Source: Roseiarcus sp963835955
GTDB lineage: Bacteria; Pseudomonadota; Alphaproteobacteria; Rhizobiales; Beijerinckiaceae
Assembly (NCBI GenBank): GCA_963835955.1
Contig: CAWIHZ010000005.1
Span: 62,001-126,000, forward strand
Direction: 5' to 3'
Length of the DNA: 64,000 bases
Shown here: positions 17,812-27,046 of the stretch, piece after piece
Position numbering within the stretch: position 1 is the first letter of the stretch
Layout of the letters: the number at the start of each line of letters is the position of its first letter
The notes under the pieces: generated by a model
Databases searched by the model: none
The model's input: the letters and a program-made list of their open reading frames with translations, nothing else
Told to the model about the DNA's origin: nothing
Made by a program: the position numbers and the translations under genes

Positions 17812-18151
17812 CGAACCGTCCCTGGACGACCTGGCTAATCGGCCAAGCAAAGGACCGATCCAGGCCAATGTTTATTCGCGGCCGGCCACTCGGTCAGCAC
17901 GCATGGCGACGCCTCGCCGGTCGCGGCGCGCGGGGCGTACAAAGAAATATTAGCAGGCTTACCCGCGATGACGAGCCTTGCCCGTCCAAATTAACAATCC
18001 GCGATGGTCGCTCGTGTCGTGTCGGTCGCGACGAATGACCGATCCAGGCGGACTCTGACCTCCCGGTCGCGAGGGTTTGTGACCGCTTGCCCTTCCAATT
18101 GCGGCGTTCGTGGTCGCGCCCCGCGATGTCCGTGACCTTTGCTGGGACGCC
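17812..18151. other. Gap upstream of the glycerol operon
   Basis: This stretch of 340 bp between the oxygenase gene and the integrase end must hold the promoter of the glycerol operon, since it is the only long gap upstream of it. I see no convincing -35/-10 pair and no recognisable gene. Confidence 0.4.
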
Positions 18152-19215
18152 TCAGGCGGCATGGCGAGCGCGCGGTTCATGCAAAGACTCGGCCTTCAGA
18201 TGTGTGTACCGGCGGAGCGTCTTCCAGTCTTTATGGCCGGTAACGAGGGAAACCTGCTCGATCGGAAATCCGGCTTCGAACAGGCGGCTTGCGCCCTCGG
18301 GCCTGAGGTCATGAAAGTGAAGGTCGTCGATGTTGAGAGCGCGGCACTGGCATCGGAAAGCCGTACCCACCGATCGTCCGTTGTAGGGGAAAATTCGGGA
18401 ACCGCTTTTGCCGGCAAGAGACCGCCGCTCTTCGATGATCGCGACGGCATCGTAGCCAGTTACGTCAAGCAGAGGAATACGCTGGCTGTTCCCGCTCTTC
18501 CTCCGGGGATTCTTGCGATCTCGAATGAGCAGCATCTTTTTTCTACGGATCGAAGTCATTCCACTCAACTCGGCAGATCTCGTCTTGGCGCATTGCCGTC
18601 GCGACCGCGAAGCGGATGATCCGCCCGACGGGAATTTGCTGAAAGCGATTTGCCTCGAAACCAGCGGCCAATCGATCCAGCTCATTTTGAGTCGGCCGCC
18701 TGTCGCGTTCATTCCCTTTGCCGACGAGAGTATGGCGCGCGAGCGCAACGCGCGCCAGAGCAATGGGCTCAGTAGAGAGTATCACGCCGTGACCGGCGGC
18801 CGCGTGCGAGAGAATGGTCTTGATATAACCCAGATCAATACTAAGAGTGACGAGGCCAGCGCCCTCTCGCGCCCGCTCCTTTCCGAATTGGATGAGCCGT
18901 GCGCGATCGAGCTCCGGAATTCGCAGCCGTCCCAACCTCTTCTCGAGAAGGGTGAGGCTCGCCGCCTTGGATCGCCCAAAGGGGTTCCCCACCTCTTTGA
19001 GGTCTTCGCGATGTAGATTTATCAGATCGCCGAAAGTCTAGGCGTCCCGGGAGCTTCTCGCCAGGGCAGGGTAGCCACGGTCGATGCGCCGCTCGACCTC
19101 GAGCGCCGTCTCCTCGGCGTGCTTTCGCCGAAGGAATGTGTCATTGACATATTTTCCCTTCCGCCGCACCTGGGCTCGCCAGGAAGCCGGAATTGAGCTT
19201 CGTGAACGTCGCCAA
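18152..19215 (-). pseudogene. Tyrosine integrase of the dusA island (decayed)
   Basis: Three frames join into one tyrosine recombinase of about 350 residues. The start (about 19215, TTG) reads ATFTKLNSG. A 1-base insertion near 19184 leads to SWRAQVRRKGKYVNDTFLRR, and a TAG at 19038-19040 interrupts the core-binding domain. The frame then runs to ICRVEWNDFDP, where a second 1-base insertion near 18547 gives a stop. The catalytic domain continues as KKMLLIRDRK, HFHDLRPEGASRLFE, VTGHKDWKTLRRYTHL. All catalytic positions (R, K, HxxR, H, Y) are still recognisable. Its place next to dusA matches dusA-targeting islands. Three lesions imply the island cannot excise on its own, unless they are sequencing errors. 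Confidence 0.82.
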
Positions 19216-19327
19216 GGCGTGTGCGCTCCGTTTGCACCGAACCGTCGAATTGCCGCGCAACGGGTCGCGTGATGGCGTAGAAACGAGTGCACACGGCCCA
19301 GCCTAGCGTGTTGAGACTACGGAAAAA

Positions 19328-20329
19328 ATGCAGCCGGATCAATCGTTTAGATTTAGCGTTGCGCCGATGATGGACTGGACCGACCGGCGCTGCCGGACGT
19401 TCCATCGGCTGCTGACTCGCCACGCGCGCCTCTATTCCGAAATGGTGACGGCGGACGCCGTCGTTTTCGGGCCGCGCGAGCGGCTGATCGGTTTCGACCC
19501 CGCCGAGCATCCGGTCGCGATGCAGCTCGGCGGGTCGGATCCGACCCGCCTCGCCGAAGCCGCGCGCATCGGCGCCGAATTCGGTTACGACGAAATCAAT
19601 CTCAATTGCGGCTGTCCGTCCGACCGGGTGCAAAGCGGACGCTTCGGCGCCTGCCTGATGCGGGAGCCGGCGCTGGTTGGGGAATGCGTGGCCGCCATGC
19701 GGGACGCGGTCCGGGTTCCGGTCACCGTCAAATGCCGCATCGGCGTCGACGAGCAGGCGTCGCGCGAAGCTCTCAGCGCCTTCGCCGCTACGGTGAAGGC
19801 GGCCGGCGCGGCGGCGCTGATCGTCCATGCGCGCAAAGCGCTGCTGGAGGGCCTCAGCCCCAAGGACAACCGCACCGTTCCCCCGCTCGACCATGGCCTC
19901 GTCCATGAACTCAAGGCCGCCCATCCGGACTGGCCAATCGTCATCAACGGCGGCGTCGCCGACCTCAAGTCGGCGGTCGCGCATCTCGCCCATGTCGACG
20001 GCGTCATGCTCGGGCGCGCCGCCTACCGGACGCCTGAGCTGCTGCTGGGCGTCGATCCCGTCATTTTCGGTGAGGCCGCGCCGGTCGCCGACGCCTTCGA
20101 GGCGATCGAGGCCTTCCTGCCGGCGATTGAGCGGGGATTAGAGCGCGGCGAGCGTCTGCACGACTACACCCGCCACCTGCATGGCCTGTTCGCGGGCCGG
20201 TCCGGCGCCCGCGCCTTCCGTCGCGTGCTTGCAAGCGACGCCGTGCGCGCCGGCGCCGGTCTCGATGTGTTGCGCCGGGCGACGGCGTGCGTCGGGCGGG
20301 GCGAAGCCCGTCTCGCGGCGGCGGAGTAG
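19328..20329 (+). CDS. dusA: tRNA-dihydrouridine synthase A
   Basis: A 333-residue protein that reduces a uridine of the tRNA D-loop to dihydrouridine with FMN and NADPH. It shows the DusA motifs: SVAPMMDWTDRRCR at the start, EMVTADAV, QLGGSDPTRLAEAA, and the active-site cysteine in LNCGCPSDRVQSGRFGA. Later come VKCRIGVDE, VHARKALLEGLSPKDNR and INGGV. The first 14 codons are low in GC, unlike the rest, and come from the island; they replace the original start now at 4502. The gene therefore remains complete although its promoter and start were exchanged. The ribosome site (GGAAAAA) is weak. Confidence 0.95.
   Translation: MQPDQSFRFSVAPMMDWTDRRCRTFHRLLTRHARLYSEMVTADAVVFGPRERLIGFDPAEHPVAMQLGGSDPTRLAEAARIGAEFGYDEINLNCGCPSDRVQSGRFGACLMREPALVGECVAAMRDAVRVPVTVKCRIGVDEQASREALSAFAATVKAAGAAALIVHARKALLEGLSPKDNRTVPPLDHGLVHELKAAHPDWPIVINGGVADLKSAVAHLAHVDGVMLGRAAYRTPELLLGVDPVIFGEAAPVADAFEAIEAFLPAIERGLERGERLHDYTRHLHGLFAGRSGARAFRRVLASDAVRAGAGLDVLRRATACVGRGEARLAAAE
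19367..19376 (+). other. Right attachment core (attR) within dusA
   Basis: This second copy of ATGATGGACT lies at codons 14-17 of the intact dusA. To its left the 5' end of dusA is AT-rich with rare codons such as AGA; to its right the gene is GC-rich host sequence. It marks the junction between island and chromosome. Confidence 0.75.
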
Positions 20330-20350
20330 GCGGGGCGTGCGTCGCCCTGC

Positions 20351-21032
20351 CTACCTGGTGGTCAGGATCAGCCGATCGCGCTCAACCCTGTAGGCGCGCA
20401 GCCGGTCGAGAAAGCTCATGCCGAGCAGGCTTTCGTCGAGCGCGCCGGGACGGGCGACGAGCGCGCGCACGTTGCGGAATGCGATCGGCGCGACCGCGAC
20501 CGGATCGAGCCGGACCTCCGCCGCGCGCGCCGAGCCGTTGGCTGTGCTGACGGGAACGTCGTAGTCGAGGCCGCGAGCGTTGACCCCGGCCTTTCGCGCG
20601 TCGGCGGCGGTGAGAACCACAACCGAGGCGCCTGTGTCGAACAGGAAGGTGACGCGTGCGCCATTGACTTCGCGGCGATCGCGAACTCGCCATTGAGGGA
20701 CCTGGTGACGAGGACTTCTCCGCCCCTCCGACCTAAGGCTCGGCGGGGAAAAGCTCGGACGTGATCCGCCCCGCGGTGTCGGAAACCTGGAACCGGTAGG
20801 CGTAGGCGCTGGTCAGCGCGATCAGCAAAGCCGCCCAGACCGAGGTCGCGCCGATGACCCGCACAACGTCGGCGGGCCGGATCCAGGTCAGCATTAAGAC
20901 CAGAAGCGCGGCCAGCATCGCGGCCGCCGCGAAGGCCTGATGACCGAGCCCGAGCGCTCTCGCGTGCGGGGGAATCGACAGCAGAACGCCGACGGCCGCC
21001 GCAAGAATGAGAAGAGGCGCGATCAGGCGCAT
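20351..21032 (-). pseudogene. Retropepsin-like aspartic protease (TIGR02281 type), frameshifted
   Basis: The N-terminal 99 codons (21032-20733) encode two or three membrane helices ending ...AYAYRFQVSDTAGR, as in this family. They run into a stop at 20733-20735. A second frame continues as GEVLVTRSLNGEFAIAA, and a third, from about 20668, as VNGARVTFLFDTGASVVVLTAAD with the catalytic DTGA and then LGMSFLDRL. Joined they give a normal membrane-anchored clan AA aspartic protease. Two frame changes break it. It overlaps the DUF1289 gene by one base (TGATG), so both belong to one operon. Sequencing indels would explain the same pattern. Confidence 0.75.
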
Positions 21033-21281
21033 CAGCGATTCCCCCGGCGCGCGCGGGCGTCAGGCCGGCGCCGGCCGCCGCGCGCCGAACGCGAGCGCGC
21101 CGCGCGCAGGCGCTCGTCGAGCCCGGCGATGATGTCGCCGCGTTCCTCCTCGCTCATCTCGCTCCAGGCGGCGATCTCCGCGACCGTGCGGCCGCAGCCG
21201 ATGCACAGCGCCGACAACGGGTCGACAATGCAAATCTTGACACAGGGGGTCGAAACCGGCGGAGCGTGACATAGCGCTCAT
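21032..21281 (-). pseudogene. DUF1289 family protein, apparent frameshift near its start
   Basis: The conserved part reads STPCVKICIVDPLSALCIGCG..TVAEIAAWSEMSEEER, which is a typical DUF1289 domain with four cysteines. It is in a different frame from the best start, ATG at 21281 (MSAMSRSA), which has a CCTCCTAG context upstream rather than a clear ribosome site. A one-base shift near 21250 would join them into about 80 residues. It lies between cobS and the retropepsin gene. Function is unknown; the cysteines suggest metal binding. Confidence 0.6.
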
Positions 21282-22086
21282 CTAGGAGGGCCGAATGGCC
21301 GATGAGAAGCCCGCACCAGGCGGCGATCTCGCTCCATTGCTGCGCCGCGCCGGCGACGTCGCCGGTCTGTCCGCCGATCTGCCGGCGCGCCAGCGCCGTC
21401 ATCGCCGCCGCGCCGATCGCGCCCGACACCAGCGCGGCGACGGCGCGCCCGAGGCCGACCGCGATTCCGCCGAGCGCGATGGCGATGACGAGGGCCGCGC
21501 CCCAGGCGGCGGCGAAGGCCCGCGCCTCCAGGCGTCCGGCGCCGGCGCCCGCGCCGTCGGAACGCGCCGGCGCGAGCACCGCCAGCGGCGCCAGCGCGCC
21601 GGCGCGCGAGACGGCGGAAACCAGGATCAGCGCCCCGGCCGCGCTCCAAAATCCATGGTCGAGCGCCGCGGCCAGCGCGCCGACCCGAAGGATGAGCGCC
21701 AGCGTCAGCGCGACCGCGCCATAGGCGCCGATGCGGCTGTCGCGCATGATTTCGAGCTTGCGCGCTCGGCTGGCGCCGCCGCCGAAACCGTCCGCGGCGT
21801 CCGCGAGCCCGTCCTCGTGCAACGCGCCGGTCGCGGCGACGAGCGCGGCCGTCGCAAGCCCGGCGCGTAAGAGCGGCGGCAGTCCGAGGGCTTGCGTCAA
21901 CGCCAGAGCGCCCGATCCGACGAGGCCGACGATCGCTCCAGCGACCGGCGCCGCCCAGGCTATGCGGTTGATGTCCAAGGACTGGCCGTCCGCGGCGGCC
22001 AGGGGCAGCCGGGTGAAGAAGCGCAAGGCGTCGGCGACGTCGCAGACGGCGGGCGCGAGGCGGGCGAGAGGACTATGGCCCCTCAT
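21154..22086 (-). CDS. cobS: Adenosylcobinamide-GDP ribazoletransferase
   Basis: The product is a polytopic membrane protein that joins adenosylcobinamide-GDP and alpha-ribazole in the last steps of cobalamin synthesis. It has the family start VADALRFFTRLPL, the acidic motif GALHEDGLADAADGFGGG and the following RKLEIMRDSRIGAYGAVAL. The C-terminal GGQTGDVAGAAQQ is also typical. I start it at ATG 22086; the upstream extension is not CobS-like. The last 38 or so codons (from about 21268) run through the DUF1289 gene in another frame and are probably not native, which hints at an indel near the C-terminus. CobS normally ends shortly after the GAAQQ helix. Confidence 0.88.
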   Translation of the reverse strand: MRGHSPLARLAPAVCDVADALRFFTRLPLAAADGQSLDINRIAWAAPVAGAIVGLVGSGALALTQALGLPPLLRAGLATAALVAATGALHEDGLADAADGFGGGASRARKLEIMRDSRIGAYGAVALTLALILRVGALAAALDHGFWSAAGALILVSAVSRAGALAPLAVLAPARSDGAGAGAGRLEARAFAAAWGAALVIAIALGGIAVGLGRAVAALVSGAIGAAAMTALARRQIGGQTGDVAGAAQQWSEIAAWCGLLIGHSALLDERYVTLRRFRPPVSRFALSTRCRRCASAAAARSRRSPPGAR

Positions 22087-22156
22087 GCCGCGGCGCCGTC
22101 GGGGCGACGCCCCGGCCGCGGGCGCAGACGCGTCGACAATTCTGCGTCCACGCCAG

Positions 22157-22580
22157 TCAAATCGCCCACAAAAAAATGGCGACCGCGGCCAATCCGATCG
22201 CCGCGAGCCCGGATTCGACGAGACCCCACTGGCGGACCAGGGCGCGCGCGGCGGCGACGTCGCGGCCGCGCAGCGACAGGATCTGGTTGTTGAGCGGCGC
22301 CATGACAAAAAATGTGTAGGGCCAGCTCGAGACGATGACGAGCGCGCCGATCGCCCATCTCAGATCCTGCGAACTCGAAATAGGCGAGAAATCCCGCCAA
22401 GGCGGAAATCAGCGCCAGGCCCGCGAGCAGCGCCACGCCGCGGCGATCGCTCGGACCCCATTCGCTCAGCAGCGCCTCCTCGTCGAGGGCCATGCGCGCC
22501 GGCTGTTCGACCCAATTGACGTAAAACGCGGCGCCGGCGAAGGCGGCGGCGAAAACAAGCGCGAACGTCCCCGAGTTCAT
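22157..22580 (-). pseudogene. DUF1772/anthrone-oxygenase-like membrane protein, frameshifted
   Basis: The first half from ATG 22580 reads MNSGTFALVFAAAFAGAAFYVN and continues to GLALISALAGFLAYFEF. A frame change near 22370-22382 is needed to reach QDLRWAIGALVIVSSWPYTF, FVMAPLNN and the final helix ending FLWAI at 22157. Joined it is a protein of about 140 residues with four membrane helices, the usual DUF1772 layout. The family has no settled function in bacteria. It lies alone between cobS and recA. Confidence 0.65.
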
Positions 22581-22758
22581 GGCGGGCGGCTCCTCAAAAT
22601 CGCGGCCTCCTCTAGCATGAAGCGCGGGACAATGCGCCAGCGCTAAGCTCCGTTCCGGGAAGGCGCGCGCGCCGCGAGAGGAAACCTTCGTTCCGATATT
22701 CAGAATTATTCGCGCCGAGTTAACTCCGTTGCTTTTGATATTCACAAAACTCGGGCCA

Positions 22759-22773
22759 GAACAAAAATAGAAC
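22759..22773. promoter_or_regulatory. LexA (SOS) box upstream of recA
   Basis: GAAC, seven bases, GAAC: the exact reverse complement of the alphaproteobacterial LexA site GTTC-N7-GTTC. It lies about 94 bp before the recA start. A second site of the same form precedes imuA at 59434. Damage-induced control of recA by LexA is therefore likely. Confidence 0.82.
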
Positions 22774-22866
22774 TTGCGTGCAGGAACAAACCATGCACAT
22801 AGTTCTTTTCATGGGGGGCGCGCAAACCGCCGTTGCGGACCGGACGCTGCCCGTGAGAGAAGGACG

Positions 22867-23952
<1,086 letters not shown>

Positions 23953-24266
23953 TCGGGCTCCTTGGGCGCGCCTCGCGTCCCGCGCCAGTGAGGCCGGCCC
24001 ATCCGCCAGGGACCCTGGTTTGGTCATCGTGCGCCTGGGGCGCGCGAGGGCGGCGGTTTCCTCCCGCGCGCCGCTCTCGCGCCCCATTGTCGCCGAGCCG
24101 CCGCCGCCGGCGGCCGTCGCCCCGGACAGCTGGCCTCGGCGTTGACCGGCGTCGGGCTTCTGCTTCGGCGGCCCCGGCTTCGGGCTTCGCCTTGATTCCA
24201 TTGGCGCTCCTTGCGGCCTTGTTCTAGAAGCGCACGGGAAAAATCCGTGTTTAGGGCAAGGCGTTC
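23953..24266. other. Gap between recA and alaS
   Basis: About 314 bp. Very GC-rich up to about 24200, then less so toward alaS. I see no gene, RNA or hairpin with a T-run. The alaS promoter should lie here, near TTGTTCTAGAAGCG upstream of the ATG. Confidence 0.4.
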
Positions 24267-26930
24267 ATGAGCGGCGTCAACGAAATTCGATCGAGTTTTC
24301 TGCAGTTTTTCGCAAAGAATGGGCATGAAGTCGTGCCGTCGAGCTCGCTCGTGCCGCGCAACGATCCGACCCTGATGTTCACCAACGCCGGCATGGTTCA
24401 GTTCAAGAACGTGTTCGTCGGCGTCGAGAAGCGTCCTTACGCGCGGGCCGCGACGGCGCAAAAATGCGTTCGCGCCGGCGGCAAGCACAACGATCTCGAC
24501 AATGTCGGGTATACCGCGCGCCACCACACGTTCTTCGAAATGCTCGGCAACTTCTCGTTCGGCGACTATTTTAAGGCGGACGCGATCGAATATGCCTGGC
24601 GCTTGCTGACGCGCGACTTTGGCCTGCCGGCCGAGCGCCTGACCATCACCGTCTACCATGATGACGACGAGGCCTTCGATTTGTGGAAGCTAGTCGCCGG
24701 CTTGCCGGACGAGCGGATCATCCGGATCGCGACCAGCGCCAATTTCTGGGCCATGGGCGACACTGGCCCCTGCGGGCCGTGCTCGGAGATCTTTTACGAC
24801 CACGGCGAACATATTCCCGGGGGGCCGCCCGGCTCGCCGGACGAGGACGGCGATCGCTTCATCGAGATCTGGAACCTGGTGTTCATGCAGTTCGAGACGC
24901 TGCCGGGAGGCGAGCGGGTCAACCTGCCGCGGCCTTCGATCGACACCGGCATGGGCCTCGAACGCATCGCCGCTGTGCTTCAGGGCGTGCACGACAATTA
25001 CGATATCGACCTGTTTCGCGCGCTCATTCGCGCCAGCGCCGACCTGACCGGCGTCGACCCCGACGGCCCCCAGCGCGCCTCGCACCGCGTCATCGCCGAT
25101 CATCTTCGCGCCTCGGCCTTTTTGGTCGCCGACGGCGTCCTGCCCTCGAACGAGGGCCGCGGCTACGTGCTGCGGCGGATCATGCGCCGCGCCATGCGGC
25201 ACGCCCAGCTCATCGGCGCGCGCGAGCCTCTGATGTGGCGCCTCGTCCCCGCGCTGACGCGCGAGATGGGTCAGGCCTATCCCGAACTCGTGCGCGCCGA
25301 GGCGCTGATCTCGGAAACCCTCAAGCTCGAGGAGACGCGCTTCCGCGCGACGCTGGCGCGCGGCCTTGCCATCCTCGACGACGAGTTCCGGGTGCTGGCT
25401 AAGGGCGGCGTATTGTCGGGAGAGACCGCGTTCAAGCTTTACGACACCTACGGCTTTCCGCTCGATCTGACCCAGGACGCGCTGCGCGCGCGCGGCCTTT
25501 CAGTCGACGTGGAGGGATTCGCCGCCGCAATGGAGCGTCAGCGCGCGGAAGCGCGCCGCGCCTGGGCCGGTTCGGGCGAAGCGGCGACCGAGACGGTTTG
25601 GTACGGCTTGCGCGAGCGGGTCGGCGCGACCGATTTTCTCGGCTACGAGACCGAGACCGCCGAGGCCGTCGTTCGCGCGATCGTGAAGGACGGGGCCGAA
25701 GTCGAGGTTCTGGAGGCGGGCGAGAAGGGTTCGCTGATCCTCAATCAGACGCCGTTTTACGGCGAATCGGGCGGCCAAGTCGGCGATGTCGGCGAAATCT
25801 CCGGGCCCGGTTTTCGCGCCGCCGTGACCGACGCCCGCAAGAAACTCGGCGATCTGATCGTCCACGACGTTTCAATCGTCGAGGGAACGGCGCGCGCCGG
25901 CATGGCGGTCGAACTCGTCGTCGACCATTCCGCCCGCACCGCCACCCGCGCCAATCATTCCGGCACCCATATTCTGCATGAAGCGCTGCGGCTGGTGCTC
26001 GGCGATCACGTGGCCCAGAAGGGCTCGCTCGTTTCACCGGACCGGCTGCGCTTCGACTTCGCCCATCCGAAACCGATGACGTCGGCCGAGATCGCGGCGG
26101 TCGAGGACATCGCCAATCGGGTCGTGCTCGAGAATGCCGAGGTGACAACCCACCTGATGGCCCTCGACGATGCGCGCGCTTTGGGCGCGCGCGCCCTGTT
26201 CGGCGAGAAATATCCCGATGAGGTGCGCGTCGTCAGCATGGGCGTGATCGAAGACGACGCGAACCACGAGCGCGCCTATTCGATCGAGCTCTGCGGCGGC
26301 ACCCATGTCAGGCGGACCGGCGACATTGAACTCATCGCTGTCGTCGGCGAGAGCCCGGTCGCGGCCGGCGTCCGCCGCATCGAGGCCAAGACGCGCGACG
26401 ACGCGCGCCGGCGCCTCACCGCCAATTCGCATAGCCTCGCCGATCTCGCCGCGCTGCTGCGCAGCCCCCCCGAGGAGGCGGCCGGGCGGCTCGAGGCGCT
26501 GATCGACGATAAACGCAAGCTGGAGCGCGAACTCGCCGAGGCCAGGCGAAGGCTGGCGATGGGCGGCGGCTCGGACGCCGCGGGGGCCGTACGCGAGGTC
26601 GCCGGCGTCAGGCTTTACGCCCGCGCCGTGACCGGGATCGACATGCGGGACTTGAAGTCGCTCGCCGACGAGGCCAAGCAGAGCGTGGGATCAGGCGTGG
26701 TGGCGATCGCGGCGACGGGAGAAGACGGCAGGGCGAGCCTGGTCGTCGCGGTGACAGCGGATCAGACTGCGCGGTTCAACGCCGTCGATCTCGTCCGGCT
26801 CGGCTCTGCGGCGCTGGGGGGCAAGGGCGGCGGCGGGCGCCCCGACATGGCTCAGGCCGGGGGTCCCGACGGCGCCAGGGCCGAGGAGGCGCTGGCGGCG
26901 GTCGAAGCGGGAATCCGGGCGCGGGCCTGA
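24267..26930 (+). CDS. alaS: Alanyl-tRNA synthetase
   Basis: An 887-residue enzyme with the full domain order. The class II catalytic core starts with EIRSSFLQFFAKNGHEVVPSSSLVP and holds the motif FTNAGMVQFKNVFVG. The editing domain has the zinc-type motifs NHSGTHILHEALR (HxxxH) and CGGTHVRRTGDI. The C-terminal region ends GGKGGGGRPDMAQAGG. It charges tRNA-Ala and hydrolyses mischarged Ser or Gly. Length and motifs are normal. It lies between recA and the divergently placed icd, as in many alphaproteobacteria. Confidence 0.97.
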   Translation: MSGVNEIRSSFLQFFAKNGHEVVPSSSLVPRNDPTLMFTNAGMVQFKNVFVGVEKRPYARAATAQKCVRAGGKHNDLDNVGYTARHHTFFEMLGNFSFGDYFKADAIEYAWRLLTRDFGLPAERLTITVYHDDDEAFDLWKLVAGLPDERIIRIATSANFWAMGDTGPCGPCSEIFYDHGEHIPGGPPGSPDEDGDRFIEIWNLVFMQFETLPGGERVNLPRPSIDTGMGLERIAAVLQGVHDNYDIDLFRALIRASADLTGVDPDGPQRASHRVIADHLRASAFLVADGVLPSNEGRGYVLRRIMRRAMRHAQLIGAREPLMWRLVPALTREMGQAYPELVRAEALISETLKLEETRFRATLARGLAILDDEFRVLAKGGVLSGETAFKLYDTYGFPLDLTQDALRARGLSVDVEGFAAAMERQRAEARRAWAGSGEAATETVWYGLRERVGATDFLGYETETAEAVVRAIVKDGAEVEVLEAGEKGSLILNQTPFYGESGGQVGDVGEISGPGFRAAVTDARKKLGDLIVHDVSIVEGTARAGMAVELVVDHSARTATRANHSGTHILHEALRLVLGDHVAQKGSLVSPDRLRFDFAHPKPMTSAEIAAVEDIANRVVLENAEVTTHLMALDDARALGARALFGEKYPDEVRVVSMGVIEDDANHERAYSIELCGGTHVRRTGDIELIAVVGESPVAAGVRRIEAKTRDDARRRLTANSHSLADLAALLRSPPEEAAGRLEALIDDKRKLERELAEARRRLAMGGGSDAAGAVREVAGVRLYARAVTGIDMRDLKSLADEAKQSVGSGVVAIAATGEDGRASLVVAVTADQTARFNAVDLVRLGSAALGGKGGGGRPDMAQAGGPDGARAEEALAAVEAGIRARA

Positions 26931-27046
26931 AAGGGCCTCATCCCAAACCGAGCGCCGGCGGCCGACGCAGAGGGCCGCAAGCCGCGCCGCGTTTTCTTCG
27001 GATCGGTCGCTTCACGAATGAATCGGCGCCTGGTTGGGCCCCGACC

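Larger units (their letters stand above)
4541..19376. mobile_element. Genomic island integrated in dusA, carrying a glycerol utilisation operon
   Basis: The island is bounded by a 10-bp direct repeat, ATGATGGACT (4541-4550 and 19367-19376), within an imperfect 18-bp similarity. On the left it leaves a dusA 5' stub; on the right a complete dusA is restored with an island-supplied start. A tyrosine integrase gene, now decayed, lies just inside the right end and reads away from dusA. Integrases that target the 5' end of dusA are an established family in proteobacterial prophages and islands. The cargo is transposase debris, a TPR protein, a DUF6065-like gene, glpK-V-U-Q-P-T-S-D-R and a 2OG-Fe(II) oxygenase gene. 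Much of the cargo is visibly less GC-rich than the flanks (about 55% in a sampled line near 11.2 kb). Confidence 0.8.

Noticed and set aside
18540..18560. Programmed frameshift at an A-run in the integrase
   Set aside because: A run of six A suggested slippage, but a TAG and another frame change upstream also interrupt the gene, so decay or sequencing error is simpler.
4551..19366. tRNA gene as the integration site of the island
   Set aside because: No tRNA is visible at either end. The repeated core lies in the coding sequence of dusA instead.
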